Below are positions 53,035-62,303 of a stretch of 64,000 nucleotides of DNA, in pieces. The notes below the pieces were generated by a model. That model was not told where the DNA came from and made no database searches. It saw only the letters and a program-made list of their open reading frames with translations. Numbering within the stretch: position 1 is the first letter of the stretch; each line of letters starts with the position of its first letter. The position numbers were made by a program, and so were the translations under genes. Source of the stretch: Streptomyces sp. MNU76 (GTDB lineage Bacteria > Actinomycetota > Actinomycetes > Streptomycetales > Streptomycetaceae). Where the stretch lies: NCBI RefSeq assembly GCF_020982545.1, contig NZ_JAJKLK010000003.1, positions 806,001 through 870,000 of the forward strand, in the 5' to 3' direction.

Positions 53035-54456
53035 GTGCCGTCGATGCTCGACGCGGTGGTGGTGGGGGCGGGGCCGAACGGCCTGACGGCCGCCGTGGAG
53101 CTGGCCCGCCGCGGTTTCTCCGTGGCTCTGTTCGAGGCGAAGGACACCGTGGGAGGCGGCGCCCGCACCGCGGAGCTGACCCTGCCCGGCTTCCACCACG
53201 ACCCCTGCTCGGCCGCCCACCCGCTCGGCGTCAACTCGCCCGCGTTCAAGGCGATGCCGCTCCACCGCTACGGCCTGGAGTGGCTGCACGCCGACCTCCC
53301 GATGGCGCACCCCTTCCTCGACGGCTCGGCGGCCGTGCTGTCCCGCTCGGTGGGGGAGACGGCCGCCTCGTTCGGGCCGCGTGACGCGGGCGCGTACCGC
53401 AGACTGGTCGAGCCCTTCCTGCCCAAGTGGGACACGCTCGTCCGGGACTTCATGTCGCTGCCGCTGTCCGCGCTGCCCCGCGACCCGGTCGGTCTCGCCC
53501 GCTTCGGCCTCGTCGGCCTGCCGCCCTCGACCTGGCTGATGCGCCGCTTCAAGGACGAGAAGGCACAGGCGCTCTTCGCCGGACTCGTCGCCCATGTCAT
53601 CGCCCCGCTCGGTGGCCTCGCCACCGGCGCCGTCGGCCTGGTCTTCGCCCTGGCCGCGCACGCCGCAGGCTGGCCGGTCGCCCGGGGAGGCTCGCAGGCC
53701 ATCTCCGACGCGCTCGCCGCCTACCTGAAGGACCTCGGCGGCACCGTCCACACCGACTACGAGGTCAAACGCCTCGACGACCTGCCGCCGGCCCGCGCCT
53801 ACGTCTTCGATACCTCACCCACCGCGCTGGCCCGGATCGCGGGCTTCGGCGGCCACTACGACACGTACCGCTACGGCGCGAGCGTCTTCAAGCTCGACTA
53901 CGCGCTGGACGGCCCCGTGCCGTGGACCGCCGAGGAGGCGCGCCTCGCCGGTACCGTCCAGGTCGGGGCGAGCAGGGCCGAGATCGGCGCGGCGCTCGAC
54001 GCGGCCTCCCGGCAGGGCCGTGCGCCCGACCGGCCCTTCCTGATCACCGTCCAGCCCAGCCTGGTGGACCCCGGCCGGGCCCCTGCGGGCAAGCACGTCT
54101 TCTGGGCCTACGGTCACGTTCCCAACGGCTGGACGGGGGACCTGACGGACGCCGTCGAGCGTCAACTGGAGCGTTTCGCCCCGGGCTTCCGCGACCGTGT
54201 GCTCGCCCGCGCCACCGCCGGCCCGCCCGAACTCGCCGCGCACAACGCGAACTACGTGGGCGGCGACATCGCCTGCGGCGCCGCCTCCGGCCTCCAACTG
54301 CTGCTGCGCCCCAGGCTCTCGCTCCGCCCGTACGGGACCCCGCACCCGGCCGTGTTCATCTGCTCCTCCGCGACCCCGCCGGGACCCGGGGTGCACGGCA
54401 TGTCGGGCCACAACGCGGCCAAGGCGGTCTGGCGGAGACTGCGGCAGGAACCCTGA
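53035..54456 (+). CDS. FAD-dependent oxidoreductase, phytoene-desaturase-like
   Basis: 473 residues from the GTG at 53035 (AAGGGG 8 nt upstream). The FAD dinucleotide motif is [20 protein letters not shown] with the ribose-binding Glu in [17 protein letters not shown]. The C-terminal FAD contact is [12 protein letters not shown] with [13 protein letters not shown]. It belongs to the phytoene desaturase/retinol saturase-like NAD(P)/FAD oxidoreductases. No carotenoid genes are close by, so the substrate is open. Confidence 0.87.
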   Translation: MPSMLDAVVVGAGPNGLTAAVELARRGFSVALFEAKDTVGGGARTAELTLPGFHHDPCSAAHPLGVNSPAFKAMPLHRYGLEWLHADLPMAHPFLDGSAAVLSRSVGETAASFGPRDAGAYRRLVEPFLPKWDTLVRDFMSLPLSALPRDPVGLARFGLVGLPPSTWLMRRFKDEKAQALFAGLVAHVIAPLGGLATGAVGLVFALAAHAAGWPVARGGSQAISDALAAYLKDLGGTVHTDYEVKRLDDLPPARAYVFDTSPTALARIAGFGGHYDTYRYGASVFKLDYALDGPVPWTAEEARLAGTVQVGASRAEIGAALDAASRQGRAPDRPFLITVQPSLVDPGRAPAGKHVFWAYGHVPNGWTGDLTDAVERQLERFAPGFRDRVLARATAGPPELAAHNANYVGGDIACGAASGLQLLLRPRLSLRPYGTPHPAVFICSSATPPGPGVHGMSGHNAAKAVWRRLRQEP

Positions 54457-54529
54457 GTCCACCGGCGCTCTTGCCCGCACCCCGGCCAACATCAATCGGG
54501 CACGCGCACTGCGCGGAGGACCGGACCGT

Positions 54530-54766
54530 GCTGGGGTGCGTCCGCCTCGTCGCCCCGCGTCCGCTGAACGTGCAGATCGAGGACATGCGGCGGGGCGTGC
54601 ACCAGCATCTCGAACTCGGCACCGGAGAGATCGACTTACCACCCGTGCTCGCTGCCTTCCAGGGCCTCGACCACCGAGGACCGGTCTCCGTGGAGATCCA
54701 GGGCGGTTCCCTCGACGCCCCGAAGCGGCCCGCCGCCCGCTCGACTTCCTGCGCGGCGACGGCCTG
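54530..54766 (+). pseudogene. Sugar-phosphate isomerase/epimerase C-terminal remnant
   Basis: Reads [20 protein letters not shown] then [10 protein letters not shown], matching the end of EboC-associated or AP-endonuclease-2-type TIM-barrel isomerases ([13 protein letters not shown]...DFPPVLAAL). A one-base frameshift near 54718 separates it from its natural end [14 protein letters not shown]. The first two-thirds of the barrel are missing. Confidence 0.65.
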
Positions 54767-54843
54767 ACCCGACCACGCCGGAAACCGCCCGACCCCACCT
54801 CGCCACCTCTCACGTCCCTCACCTCCGGCGTTCTTCGCCTCTG

Positions 54844-55059
54844 GTGTCCCTCACGCTCCAGGCCGCCAACCGCGACCCGTCCGTCTTCGCCGACCCCGAC
54901 ACCCTGGACGTGCGCCGCGGTGCCTCCGGCCACGGACTGCACCGGCGCATCGGCCGGTCCCTGGCCCGCGCGGAACTCCAGGTCGGCCTGCCAGCGCTCT
55001 TCGCCGTCTGCCGGGCCTGCGCCCGACCGCACCGCCGGAGGACTTCGCGCCGACGATGA
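54844..55059 (+). pseudogene. Cytochrome P450 heme-region remnant with Cys lost
   Basis: Reads [20 protein letters not shown], then [20 protein letters not shown]. This is the P450 C-terminal region (ANRDPxxFxxPDxLDxxR ... FGxGxHxCxGxxLARxEL). The heme-thiolate Cys is Arg here (HRRIG), and both the rest of the protein and part of the heme loop are missing. Certainly inactive. Confidence 0.75.
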
Positions 55060-55187
55060 CCACGGTCCACGGGGTGCGGTCGCTGCCGGTCGGCTGGTAG
55101 GCCGTCACGAACGAGGCGTGCCGCCCACCACGGAATGCGCCGGAAATGGAGGGCTCGCGTGTCCCGTCGGCTGGTATAGAGGCGGGC

Positions 55188-55697
55188 ATGACGACCATCA
55201 CCCTCGTCCGGGGCGACATCACCCGGCAGTCCGTCGACGCCATCGTCAACGCCGCGAACTCCTCCCTCCTCGGCGGGGGAGGAGTGGACGGCGCCATCCA
55301 CCGGCGCGGCGGCCCCGCCATCCTGGCCGACTGCCGCAAGCTCCGCGCCTCCCAGTACGGCAGAGGCCTCCCCACCGGCCAGGCCGTCGCCACCACGGCG
55401 GGCGACCTGGACGCGCGCTGGGTCATCCACACCGTCGGACCCGTCCACAGCCAGAGCCTCGACCGCTCCGCCCTGCTCGCTTCCTGCTACCGCGAGTCCC
55501 TCCGCGTCGCCGACGAGTTGGGAGCCCGGACCGTCGCCTTCCCGGCCGTCTCCGCCGGCGTCTACGGCTGGCCCATGGCGGACGCCGCCCGTATCGCCGT
55601 GGAGACGGTCCGCACCACCGAGACCTCGGTCGAGGAGGTCAGGTTCGTCCTCTTCGACGACGAGGCATACCAGGCGTTCGCCGAACAGACGGGCTGA
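55188..55697 (+). CDS. Macrodomain O-acetyl-ADP-ribose deacetylase
   Basis: 169 residues, one macrodomain. Ligand loops are VRGDITRQSVDAIVNAANSS with LLGGGGVDGAIHRRGG and FPAVSAGVYGWPM. It matches bacterial MacroD/YmdB enzymes that hydrolyse O-acetyl-ADP-ribose, the sirtuin product, or remove ADP-ribose from proteins. A TATAGA box 8 nt upstream of the ATG suggests a leaderless transcript. A sirtuin is encoded 6 kb away at 61509. The gene lies among remnants but is itself intact. Confidence 0.9.
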   Translation: MTTITLVRGDITRQSVDAIVNAANSSLLGGGGVDGAIHRRGGPAILADCRKLRASQYGRGLPTGQAVATTAGDLDARWVIHTVGPVHSQSLDRSALLASCYRESLRVADELGARTVAFPAVSAGVYGWPMADAARIAVETVRTTETSVEEVRFVLFDDEAYQAFAEQTG

Positions 55698-55931
55698 CAC
55701 CGGCGCGGAGCGGGGACGCGGCACGGCGTGTCGCTCTTCCGCACTCTGACGGACGAACGGCGCGAGCGACTCGAACGGAGTCGCATGGAGCGGTCGTTCG
55801 AGGGAAACACGCTGGTCAGGGTGGTCGACGTGGTCGGTCGGCGGGTCCGTCCGGGGCGCTGTGCTCGGTTGCGACGCCTCGTGGCGCCTCCCACCGTGAG
55901 CGCAAGGACAGCTCCTTCGAAAGGAACGTGC

Positions 55932-56786
55932 ATGCGCGCCCTCGTCTCCCGTGCTCTTCTCCTGTCACCTCTGGTCTGCGGGGCACTGGTCTTCGGGCCG
56001 GTCGGCACCGCCACCGCGGCCGTCGACGTGGGCCGAACCGCCTCCGACCGTGCCGCTTCCCGGGCCGCCGCGGTCCCCGAACCCGATCTGGACGCCTTCT
56101 TCGACTCGTTGGAGAAGGAGATCGACGCTCTCGTGGCGACGGAGGAGGCGGAGGCGGACGCCATCGTCGACAAGGAGATCGCCGACATGGAGGCGCTCCT
56201 CGACAAGCTCGAGAGCGACCTGGACGCGCTGCTGGCGGACCTCGACGCCGACACGGACGCGGCCGCGGAGGCGGCCGGCACGGTCACGGAGACCGACGCC
56301 GTCGGCACCGACGTGGACGAGCTGCTGGGCCAGCTGGACCTGCTCGACCGCATGGACCAGAACGACGTGCTCGCCCCGCTGCTGGACGAGATGACCACCA
56401 TCGCCGAGCTGGACGCCGACCAGCTGAACACCACCGAGGCGGCCCGGCACGTCGCGGCGCTCAGGACCGCCCACGCCACCGTGCAGCAGCGGTTGCAGAA
56501 GATCGAGGCGGCGGCCCCGGCCGGCTCGGACCGCGCCGCCGCGGCGAAGGCCGACCCGGTCGCGGATCTGCCGGCCGCCCTCCAGGCCGCGGTCGACGCG
56601 TTGCTGAAGGCGCTGACCTCGCTCGACCTGGGCGCGGTCCTGGGTGCGGTGACCGGTCTGCTCGCCCCGGTCCTCGCTGTCGTCACCGGTCTCCTGCAGC
56701 CGGTGCTCGGCCTGGTCACCGGGCTGCTCGGCGGTCTGCTCGGCGGCTTGCCCGCCACGACGCTCCCGGCGATTCCCTCGACGTGA
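55932..56786 (+). CDS. Secreted acidic coiled-coil protein with hydrophobic C-terminus
   Basis: 284 residues; AAAGGA precedes the ATG. Sec signal (residues 1-33, cleavage near GTATA-AVD). Residues 50-145 are an extremely acidic heptad coil (DAFFDSLEKEIDALVATEEA, LDKLESDLDALLADLDADTD). The C-terminal 65 residues are hydrophobic Leu/Val/Gly repeats (GAVLGAVTGLLAPVLAVVTG, GLLGGLLGGL). I do not recognise a family. It may be a surface or spore-coat-like structural protein. Confidence 0.75.
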   Translation: MRALVSRALLLSPLVCGALVFGPVGTATAAVDVGRTASDRAASRAAAVPEPDLDAFFDSLEKEIDALVATEEAEADAIVDKEIADMEALLDKLESDLDALLADLDADTDAAAEAAGTVTETDAVGTDVDELLGQLDLLDRMDQNDVLAPLLDEMTTIAELDADQLNTTEAARHVAALRTAHATVQQRLQKIEAAAPAGSDRAAAAKADPVADLPAALQAAVDALLKALTSLDLGAVLGAVTGLLAPVLAVVTGLLQPVLGLVTGLLGGLLGGLPATTLPAIPST

Positions 56787-56810
56787 CGGACCGCCCGGAC
56801 ACTCGCCTCG

Positions 56811-56845
56811 GGCACCCGTCCCGGCCACCGGCCGGGGCGGGTGTC
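56811..56845 (+). terminator. Rho-independent-like terminator
   Basis: ACCCGTCCCGGCC (56814-56826) pairs with GGCCGGGGCGGGT (56830-56842) with one G-U pair; the stem extends to 56811-56845. T-rich GTGTTGTTT follows, giving a good terminator for the secreted protein gene. Confidence 0.7.
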
Positions 56846-56934
56846 GTGTTGTTTGCCCGGTGCTGCGTCCCGTTTGCCCGGTGGTGCGTGCCGTCGGCCC
56901 GGTCGTGGGAGGTGTCGGTCGCCGTCCGGTGGGC

Positions 56935-57303
56935 TCAGTCCCCGTCCGGCGCGTCGCTGATCCCCAGCCGCAGGTGCTCGACGTGGTAGACGGCCTGGTC
57001 CAGCAGCTCGGCGACATGGTGGTCGTGCAGCGCGTACACCACGGAACGGCCCCGGCGCTCGCCGACGACCAGGCCGAGGTTGCGCAGCAGACGCAGCTGG
57101 TGGGAGCAGGCGGACTGTTCCATCCCGACCTCGGCAGCCAACTCGGTGGCCGGGAGCGGCCCTTCGCGCAGCCTGGCCAGGATCAGCAGGCGGGACGGGG
57201 TGGAGAGGGCCTGGAGGGTGGTGGCCACCTTGGCGACGTTGGCCGCGTCCAGACGCACACGAGGGGTGGCGTCCTGCGCTGAGGTGACGGCTCCATGACC
57301 CAT
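56935..57303 (-). CDS. ArsR/SmtB-family metal sensor
   Basis: 122 residues from ATG 57303, chosen because TAAGAT lies 7 nt upstream (leaderless) with TTCATG 17 bp further. The winged helix reads LQALSTPSRLLILARLREGP, then ELAAEVGMEQSACSHQLRLL. The last helix has D-x-H-x10-H-x2-H (LHDHHVAELL...YHVEH), exactly the alpha-5 Zn/Co site of SmtB/CzrA. It should repress the divergent P1B-4 ATPase until Zn, Co or Ni rises. Confidence 0.9.
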   Translation of the reverse strand: MGHGAVTSAQDATPRVRLDAANVAKVATTLQALSTPSRLLILARLREGPLPATELAAEVGMEQSACSHQLRLLRNLGLVVGERRGRSVVYALHDHHVAELLDQAVYHVEHLRLGISDAPDGD

Positions 57304-57323
57304 GGCGAGTATCTTACCCATCG

Positions 57324-57353
57324 CACATGAAGGCATGAATGAGTCTTCATGTG
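57324..57353. promoter_or_regulatory. ArsR operator overlapping both divergent promoters
   Basis: CACATGAAG (57324-57332) and CTTCATGTG (57345-57353) are perfect arms around 12 bp, containing another ATGAA. Both -35 regions fall within it: TTCATG for the ArsR gene on the minus strand and TGAATG (57336-57341) for the ATPase. SmtB-type operators are ATGAA-rich dyads of this form. Confidence 0.8.
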
Positions 57354-57372
57354 TTCCTGTATGGTGGCCCGC

Positions 57373-59325
57373 GTGTCTGCCACCCTCACCCCCACCCCGG
57401 TCCGCCGTCCGTCCACGTCGACGGCTCCCCGCCGCAGCACCCGCGTCCTCGCCCTTCCCGAGGCCCGCTGGGCGCTGGCGTCCACCCTCGCCTTCCTGCT
57501 CGCGTTCCCGCTGGACCTGGCCGGGGCCTCCGCCTGGCTGTACGGCCCGCTCTACGCGATCGCCTACGCGGCCGGCGGCTGGGAGCCCGCCCTCGAAGGG
57601 CTGCGGGCACTGCGCGAGAAGAGCCTCGACGTCGACCTGCTGATGATCGTGGCGGCGCTGGGCGCGGCCGCGATCGGCCAGGTCCTCGACGGGGCCCTGC
57701 TGATCGTCATCTTCGCCACCTCCGGTGCCCTGGAGGCCCTCGCCACCGCCCGCACCGCCGACTCCGTACGGGGTCTGCTCGACCTCGCGCCCACCACGGC
57801 CACCCGCCTGTCGCCGGACGGCACCGCCGAGGAGACCGTGCCGACGGACCGACTCGCCGTCGGTGACGTGGTGCTGGTCCGCCCCGGCGAGCGCATCGGT
57901 GCCGACGGGCTGGTCGTTGCGGGGGAGAGCGAGGCCGACCAGGCCACCATCACCGGGGAACCGCTGCCGGTCCCCAAGGCCCCGGGCGACGAGGTCTTCG
58001 CGGGCACCCTCAACGGCACGGGAGCGCTGCGCGTCCGCGTCGCGCGTGACCCGGCCGACTCCGTGATCGCCCGCATCGTGAGCCTGGTCGAGGAGGCCTC
58101 CCGCACCAAGGCGCCGACCCAGCTCTTCATCGAGAAGGTCGAACAGCGGTACGCCGTCGGTGTCGTCGTCGCCACCCTCGCCGTCTTCGGTGTCCCCCTG
58201 GCCTTCGGCGAGGACCTCACGGCCGCGCTGCTCCGCGCCATGACCTTCATGATCGTCGCCTCGCCCTGCGCGGTGGTCCTCGCCACCATGCCGCCGCTGC
58301 TCTCCGCCATCGCCAACGCCGGCCGCCACGGTGTCCTCGTGAAGTCCGCCGTCGCGATGGAGCGGCTGGGCGAGATCGACGCCGTCGCGCTCGACAAGAC
58401 CGGCACGCTCACCGAGGGCACGCCCGAGGTCGTCGCCGTACGACCGCTGCCGGGCTCCGGGCTCGACGAGGACGGACTGCTGGCGCTGGCCGCGGCCGCC
58501 GAGTACCCGAGCGAACACCCGCTGGCCCGCGCGGTGGTGGCCGCCGCCGGGGCGCGGGGACTGCGGCCGGCCGCCGCCGAGGACTTCGTGGCCACGCCGG
58601 GCCGAGGCGTCCGGGCGACCGTCGAGGGACACGCGGTGACCGTGGGGCGGGCGGGGGAGCACGGCGGCGACGGCGACGAGGCCGCCGTGGACGCAGCGGT
58701 CGCCCCAGGGACGACCGTTCTCGTCGAGCGGGACGGGGCCGCCGTCGGAACGCTCACCCTGGCCGACCGGTTGCGCCACGACGCGCCCGCCGCGGTGGGC
58801 GCACTGACCGTCCTGACCGCTGGGTCGCCGGTCCTGCTCACCGGGGACAACGCCCGTGCCGCCGCCCAGGTCGCGGCGGACACCGGGATCGACGACGTGC
58901 GGGCCGAGCTGTTGCCGCAGGGCAAGGTGGAGGCCGTGCGGGAGCTGCAGGGCGGGGGCGCGCGGGTCCTGTTCGTCGGGGACGGGGTCAACGACGCGCC
59001 CGCGCTCGCCGCCGCGCACGCCGGTGTCGCCATGGGCCGGGCCGGCTCCGATCTCGCGTTGGAGACCGCGGACGCGGTGGTGGTGCGCGACGAGCTGGGC
59101 GCGATCCCGGCGGTGGTGCGGCTGTCGCGGGCGGCCCGGCGGCTGGTGGTGCAGAACCTGGTGATCGCGGGGGTCTGCATCGCGGTGCTGGTGGTGTGGG
59201 ACCTGGTGGGTCATCTGCCGCTGCCCCTCGGGGTGGCGGGACACGAGGGGTCCACGGTGCTGGTGGGGTTGAACGGCCTGCGGTTGCTGCGGGAAGCCGC
59301 GTGGCGGAGGGCCGCGGACGCCTGA
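57373..59325 (+). CDS. P1B-4-type metal ATPase (SPC motif; Co/Zn/Fe type)
   Basis: 650 residues from the GTG at 57373; TATGGT lies 7 nt before it, so the message is probably leaderless. An in-frame ATG at 57361 is an alternative. There is no N-terminal metal domain. Motifs in order: TITGEPLPV, membrane motif VASPCAVVLATMPPLL (SPC, the P1B-4 signature), LDKTGTLTEGTPE, SEHPLARAVV and [20 protein letters not shown]. CtpD/CoaT-like enzymes export Co, Fe or Zn. The divergent sensor with an alpha-5 site supports Zn/Co regulation. Confidence 0.92.
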   Translation: MSATLTPTPVRRPSTSTAPRRSTRVLALPEARWALASTLAFLLAFPLDLAGASAWLYGPLYAIAYAAGGWEPALEGLRALREKSLDVDLLMIVAALGAAAIGQVLDGALLIVIFATSGALEALATARTADSVRGLLDLAPTTATRLSPDGTAEETVPTDRLAVGDVVLVRPGERIGADGLVVAGESEADQATITGEPLPVPKAPGDEVFAGTLNGTGALRVRVARDPADSVIARIVSLVEEASRTKAPTQLFIEKVEQRYAVGVVVATLAVFGVPLAFGEDLTAALLRAMTFMIVASPCAVVLATMPPLLSAIANAGRHGVLVKSAVAMERLGEIDAVALDKTGTLTEGTPEVVAVRPLPGSGLDEDGLLALAAAAEYPSEHPLARAVVAAAGARGLRPAAAEDFVATPGRGVRATVEGHAVTVGRAGEHGGDGDEAAVDAAVAPGTTVLVERDGAAVGTLTLADRLRHDAPAAVGALTVLTAGSPVLLTGDNARAAAQVAADTGIDDVRAELLPQGKVEAVRELQGGGARVLFVGDGVNDAPALAAAHAGVAMGRAGSDLALETADAVVVRDELGAIPAVVRLSRAARRLVVQNLVIAGVCIAVLVVWDLVGHLPLPLGVAGHEGSTVLVGLNGLRLLREAAWRRAADA

Positions 59326-59490
59326 GGGGGAGGGGCGTCCCGTCGCGTGGCGGCTGCGGGCGCGTCGTGGCCGTGGCGCAGTTCCCCGTGCCCTTGAGGG
59401 CGGCATGGGCTTCCGGAGGTCGCAGGTCACCCCACGCCGATGTCGGATTTCCGCCAGCCCTGCCCCCTCTCCCTCCCCGATGCTTGAGTC

Positions 59491-61047
59491 ATGCGGAACG
59501 GGATGTACGCGGATACGGAACGATGTGTGCGGGCCGTGCGGTCGAAGGACGCGCGGTTCGACGGATGGTTCTTCACGGCGGTGGTGACCACGCGGATCTA
59601 CTGCCGGCCCAGCTGCCCGGTGGTACCGCCCAAGGCGGAGAACATGACCTTCTACCCGAGTGCGGCGGCCTGTCAGCAGGCCGGGTTCCGGGCCTGCAAG
59701 CGGTGCCGGCCGGACACGAGCCCGGGGTCACCGGAGTGGGACCAGCGGGCGGACCTCGTGGCGCGGGCGATGCGGCTGGTCGGGGACGGCGTCGTGGACC
59801 GGGAGGGCGTGCCGGGACTGGCACGGCGGCTCGGCTACAGCGCCCGGCAGGTCGAGCGGCAGCTGCTGGCCGAGCTGGGCGCGGGCCCGCTGGCCCTCGC
59901 CCGGGCGCAGCGGGCGCAGACCGCGCGGCTGCTGATCGAGACGACCGCGCTGCCGATGGCGGAGATCGCGTTCGCCGCCGGGTTCGGGTCGATCCGGACG
60001 TTCAACGACACCGTCCGGGAGGTCTTCGCGCTGGCGCCCGGCGCCCTGCGCGAGCGGGCGACGCGGTCGGCCCGGCAGCGCTCCGACTCCGCGGGCACAT
60101 CAGGGGCGTTGAGCCTCCGGCTGCCGTTCAGGGCCCCGCTCAACCCCGACAACCTCTTCGGACACCTCGCCGCGACCGCCGTACCCGGGGTGGAGGAGTG
60201 GCGCGACGGCGCGTACCGGCGCACGCTCCGGCTGCCGTACGGTCACGGCGTCGTCGCCCTCACGCCGGAGCCCGACCACATCGCCTGCCGGCTCTCCCTC
60301 GGCGATCTGCGGGACCTGCCCGTCGCCATCAGCCGCTGTCGCCGCATGCTCGATCTGGACGCCGACCCGGTCGCCGTCGACGAGCAACTGCGCACCGATC
60401 CCGTACTCGCGCCGCTGGTGGACAAGGCGCCGGGGCGCCGGGTGCCACGGACCGTCGACGAGGCCGAGTTCGCCGTACGGGCGGTGCTCGGCCAGCAGGT
60501 CTCCACGGCCGCCGCCCGGACCCACGCGGCCCGGCTGGTGGTCGCGCACGGTGAACCTGTCGACGACCCGGAAGGGGGCCTGACCCATCTCTTCCCGTCC
60601 CCCGAGTCGCTGGCGGCCGTCGATCCCGAGACCCTCGCGATGCCGCGCACCCGACGGACCACCTTCACCACCCTGGTCGGGCAACTCGCCGACGGAACAC
60701 TGCACCTGGGCGTCGACAGCGACTGGGCCGAGACCCGTGACCGGCTCCTCGCGCTGCCCGGTTTCGGTCCCTGGACCGTCGAGGTCATCGCCATGCGCGC
60801 GCTCGGTGACCCGGACGCCTTCCTCGCCGGGGACCTCGGCATCCGGCGTGCGGCACGGGAGTTGGGCCTGCCGGCCACCCCGGCGGCCCTCGCCGCCCGG
60901 GCCGAGGCCTGGCGGCCGTGGCGGGCGTACGCGGTCCAGTACCTCTGGGCGACGGACAGCCACCCCATCAACTTTCTTCCTGTAGAGGACAGTTCATGCA
61001 GCAGCAGAAGCGGCACACCGTCGTCGACAGCCCCTACGGCCCCCTGA
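59491..61047 (+). CDS. alkA: Ada-AlkA fusion: methylation sensor and 3-methyladenine glycosylase
   Basis: 518 residues. Residues 1-75 are the Ada zinc/methyl-acceptor domain (YCRPSCPVVPPKAENMTFYP, ACKRCRPD). Residues 80-185 are an AraC-type helix-turn-helix (LARRLGYSARQVERQLLAEL, AEIAFAAGFGSIRTFNDTVR). The rest is an AlkA glycosylase with helix-hairpin-helix LLALPGFGPWTVEVIAMRAL and catalytic Asp in FLAGDLGIRRA. It senses alkylation, activates genes and excises alkylated bases. The natural end is probably near INFLPVEDS; the last 20 residues overlap ogt. Confidence 0.92.
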   Translation: MRNGMYADTERCVRAVRSKDARFDGWFFTAVVTTRIYCRPSCPVVPPKAENMTFYPSAAACQQAGFRACKRCRPDTSPGSPEWDQRADLVARAMRLVGDGVVDREGVPGLARRLGYSARQVERQLLAELGAGPLALARAQRAQTARLLIETTALPMAEIAFAAGFGSIRTFNDTVREVFALAPGALRERATRSARQRSDSAGTSGALSLRLPFRAPLNPDNLFGHLAATAVPGVEEWRDGAYRRTLRLPYGHGVVALTPEPDHIACRLSLGDLRDLPVAISRCRRMLDLDADPVAVDEQLRTDPVLAPLVDKAPGRRVPRTVDEAEFAVRAVLGQQVSTAAARTHAARLVVAHGEPVDDPEGGLTHLFPSPESLAAVDPETLAMPRTRRTTFTTLVGQLADGTLHLGVDSDWAETRDRLLALPGFGPWTVEVIAMRALGDPDAFLAGDLGIRRAARELGLPATPAALAARAEAWRPWRAYAVQYLWATDSHPINFLPVEDSSCSSRSGTPSSTAPTAP

Positions 61048-61487
61048 CCCTCGTCGCCGACGACGGTGCCCTGTGCGGCCTCTACATGACCGAACAACGC
61101 CATCGCCCGCCGCAGGAGAGCTTCGGCGCACGCGACGACACGGCCTTCGCCGAACCACGGGAACAGCTGGAGGCCTATTTCGCGGGTGAGTTGAAGGTGT
61201 TCACCCTCGAACTCCGGCTGCGGGGGACCCCGTTCCAACGCCAGGTCTGGGAGCAGCTCGCCCGGATCCCCTACGGCGAGACCCGTTCGTACGGCGAACT
61301 CGCGGGCGCCCTGGGCAATCCCAAGGCGTCCCGCGCGGTCGGTCTGGCCAACGGCAAGAACCCCGTGGGCATCATCGTCCCCTGCCATCGTGTGGTCGGC
61401 TCCGACGGCAGCCTCACCGGATACGGCGGCGGCACGGAGCGCAAGCAGCGCCTGCTGGACTTCGAACGGGGCGCGGCCCTCTTCTGA
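60996..61487 (+). CDS. ogt: Methylated-DNA-protein cysteine methyltransferase
   Basis: 163 residues; GAGGA 6 nt before the ATG. The DNA-binding part is GTPFQRQVWEQLARIPYGET and the acceptor Cys lies in IIVPCHRVVGSDG, followed by LTGYGGGTERKQRLLDFE. It repairs O6-methylguanine by irreversible methyl transfer to itself. It overlaps the alkA end by 52 bp, so both are made from one adaptive-response transcript. Confidence 0.93.
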   Translation: MQQQKRHTVVDSPYGPLTLVADDGALCGLYMTEQRHRPPQESFGARDDTAFAEPREQLEAYFAGELKVFTLELRLRGTPFQRQVWEQLARIPYGETRSYGELAGALGNPKASRAVGLANGKNPVGIIVPCHRVVGSDGSLTGYGGGTERKQRLLDFERGAALF

Positions 61488-61508
61488 GGGGCCGGGCCCA
61501 CGGGTCCC

Positions 61509-62243
61509 TCAGTCGCTCGCCTCGCGGATGCCTCGCAGCACCTCCGGCAACGCCGTTCCGATCGGCTCCCGTACGATCTCGTCCGCCCGCTCGTCGTACG
61601 GGGTCGGCTCGGCGTTGACGATGATCAGACGGGCCCCGTGGTCGGCGGCGACGCCCGCGAGCCCGGCGGCGGGCTGTACCTGGAGGCTGCTGCCGACGGC
61701 GATGAAGATCTGGCAGGCCTTGCTGATCGCGACGGCCTCGCCGAGGACCACCGGGTCGAGGCGCTCGCCGAACATGACGGTGGCGGACTTCAGCACGCCC
61801 CCGCACTTCAGGCACGGCGGGTCGTCCTCACCGGCCTCGACCCGGGCGAGCGCGTCCTCCATCGGCATCCGGGCGTGGCAGCCGACGCACACCACGGACC
61901 GCACGGAGCCGTGCAGTTCCAGGACCTTGCGGGCGGGCATCCCGGCCAGCTGGTGCAGCCCGTCCACGTTCTGTGTGATCACCCGCACCGGCACCCCGGA
62001 CTGCTCCAGCTCCGCCACCGCCCGGTGCGCCACGTTCGGATCGGCCTGGAGTGTCCGGTTCCGCCGCCGCATCTGCCACGAACGCCGGCGGATCTCCGGG
62101 TCACCCATGTAGTACTCGTACGTCACCAGCTTCTCGGCCTCCGGATCGCGCCGCCACAGCCCGTTGGGGCCCCGGTAGTCGGGGATGCCGGAGTCGGTGG
62201 AGATGCCTGCGCCACTGAGGAGGGCGACGAGGGGCTTGTTCAT
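61509..62243 (-). CDS. cobB: Sirtuin NAD-dependent deacylase
   Basis: 244 residues. NAD-binding motifs are LLSGAGISTDSGIPDYRGPN and TQNVDGLHQLAG; the catalytic His is in ELHGSVRSVVC. A Zn site is formed by VCVGCHARM and PPCLKCGG. It removes acetyl or longer acyl groups from lysine, for example on acyl-CoA synthetases, giving O-acyl-ADP-ribose, a substrate of macrodomain enzymes such as that at 55188. Class II/III cannot be separated safely here. Confidence 0.92.
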   Translation of the reverse strand: MNKPLVALLSGAGISTDSGIPDYRGPNGLWRRDPEAEKLVTYEYYMGDPEIRRRSWQMRRRNRTLQADPNVAHRAVAELEQSGVPVRVITQNVDGLHQLAGMPARKVLELHGSVRSVVCVGCHARMPMEDALARVEAGEDDPPCLKCGGVLKSATVMFGERLDPVVLGEAVAISKACQIFIAVGSSLQVQPAAGLAGVAADHGARLIIVNAEPTPYDERADEIVREPIGTALPEVLRGIREASD

Positions 62244-62303
62244 GGGGCGAGCGTAGGTGGGCCCCGTGGCCTGGGCGAGCGGATACAGGCGTGGCGTGGC
62301 GGG

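Noticed and set aside
53035..55059. Carotenoid or secondary-metabolite gene cluster
   Set aside because: The phytoene-desaturase-like gene has no synthase partners, and the P450 is only a remnant. The prenyl synthase scrap is 38 kb away.
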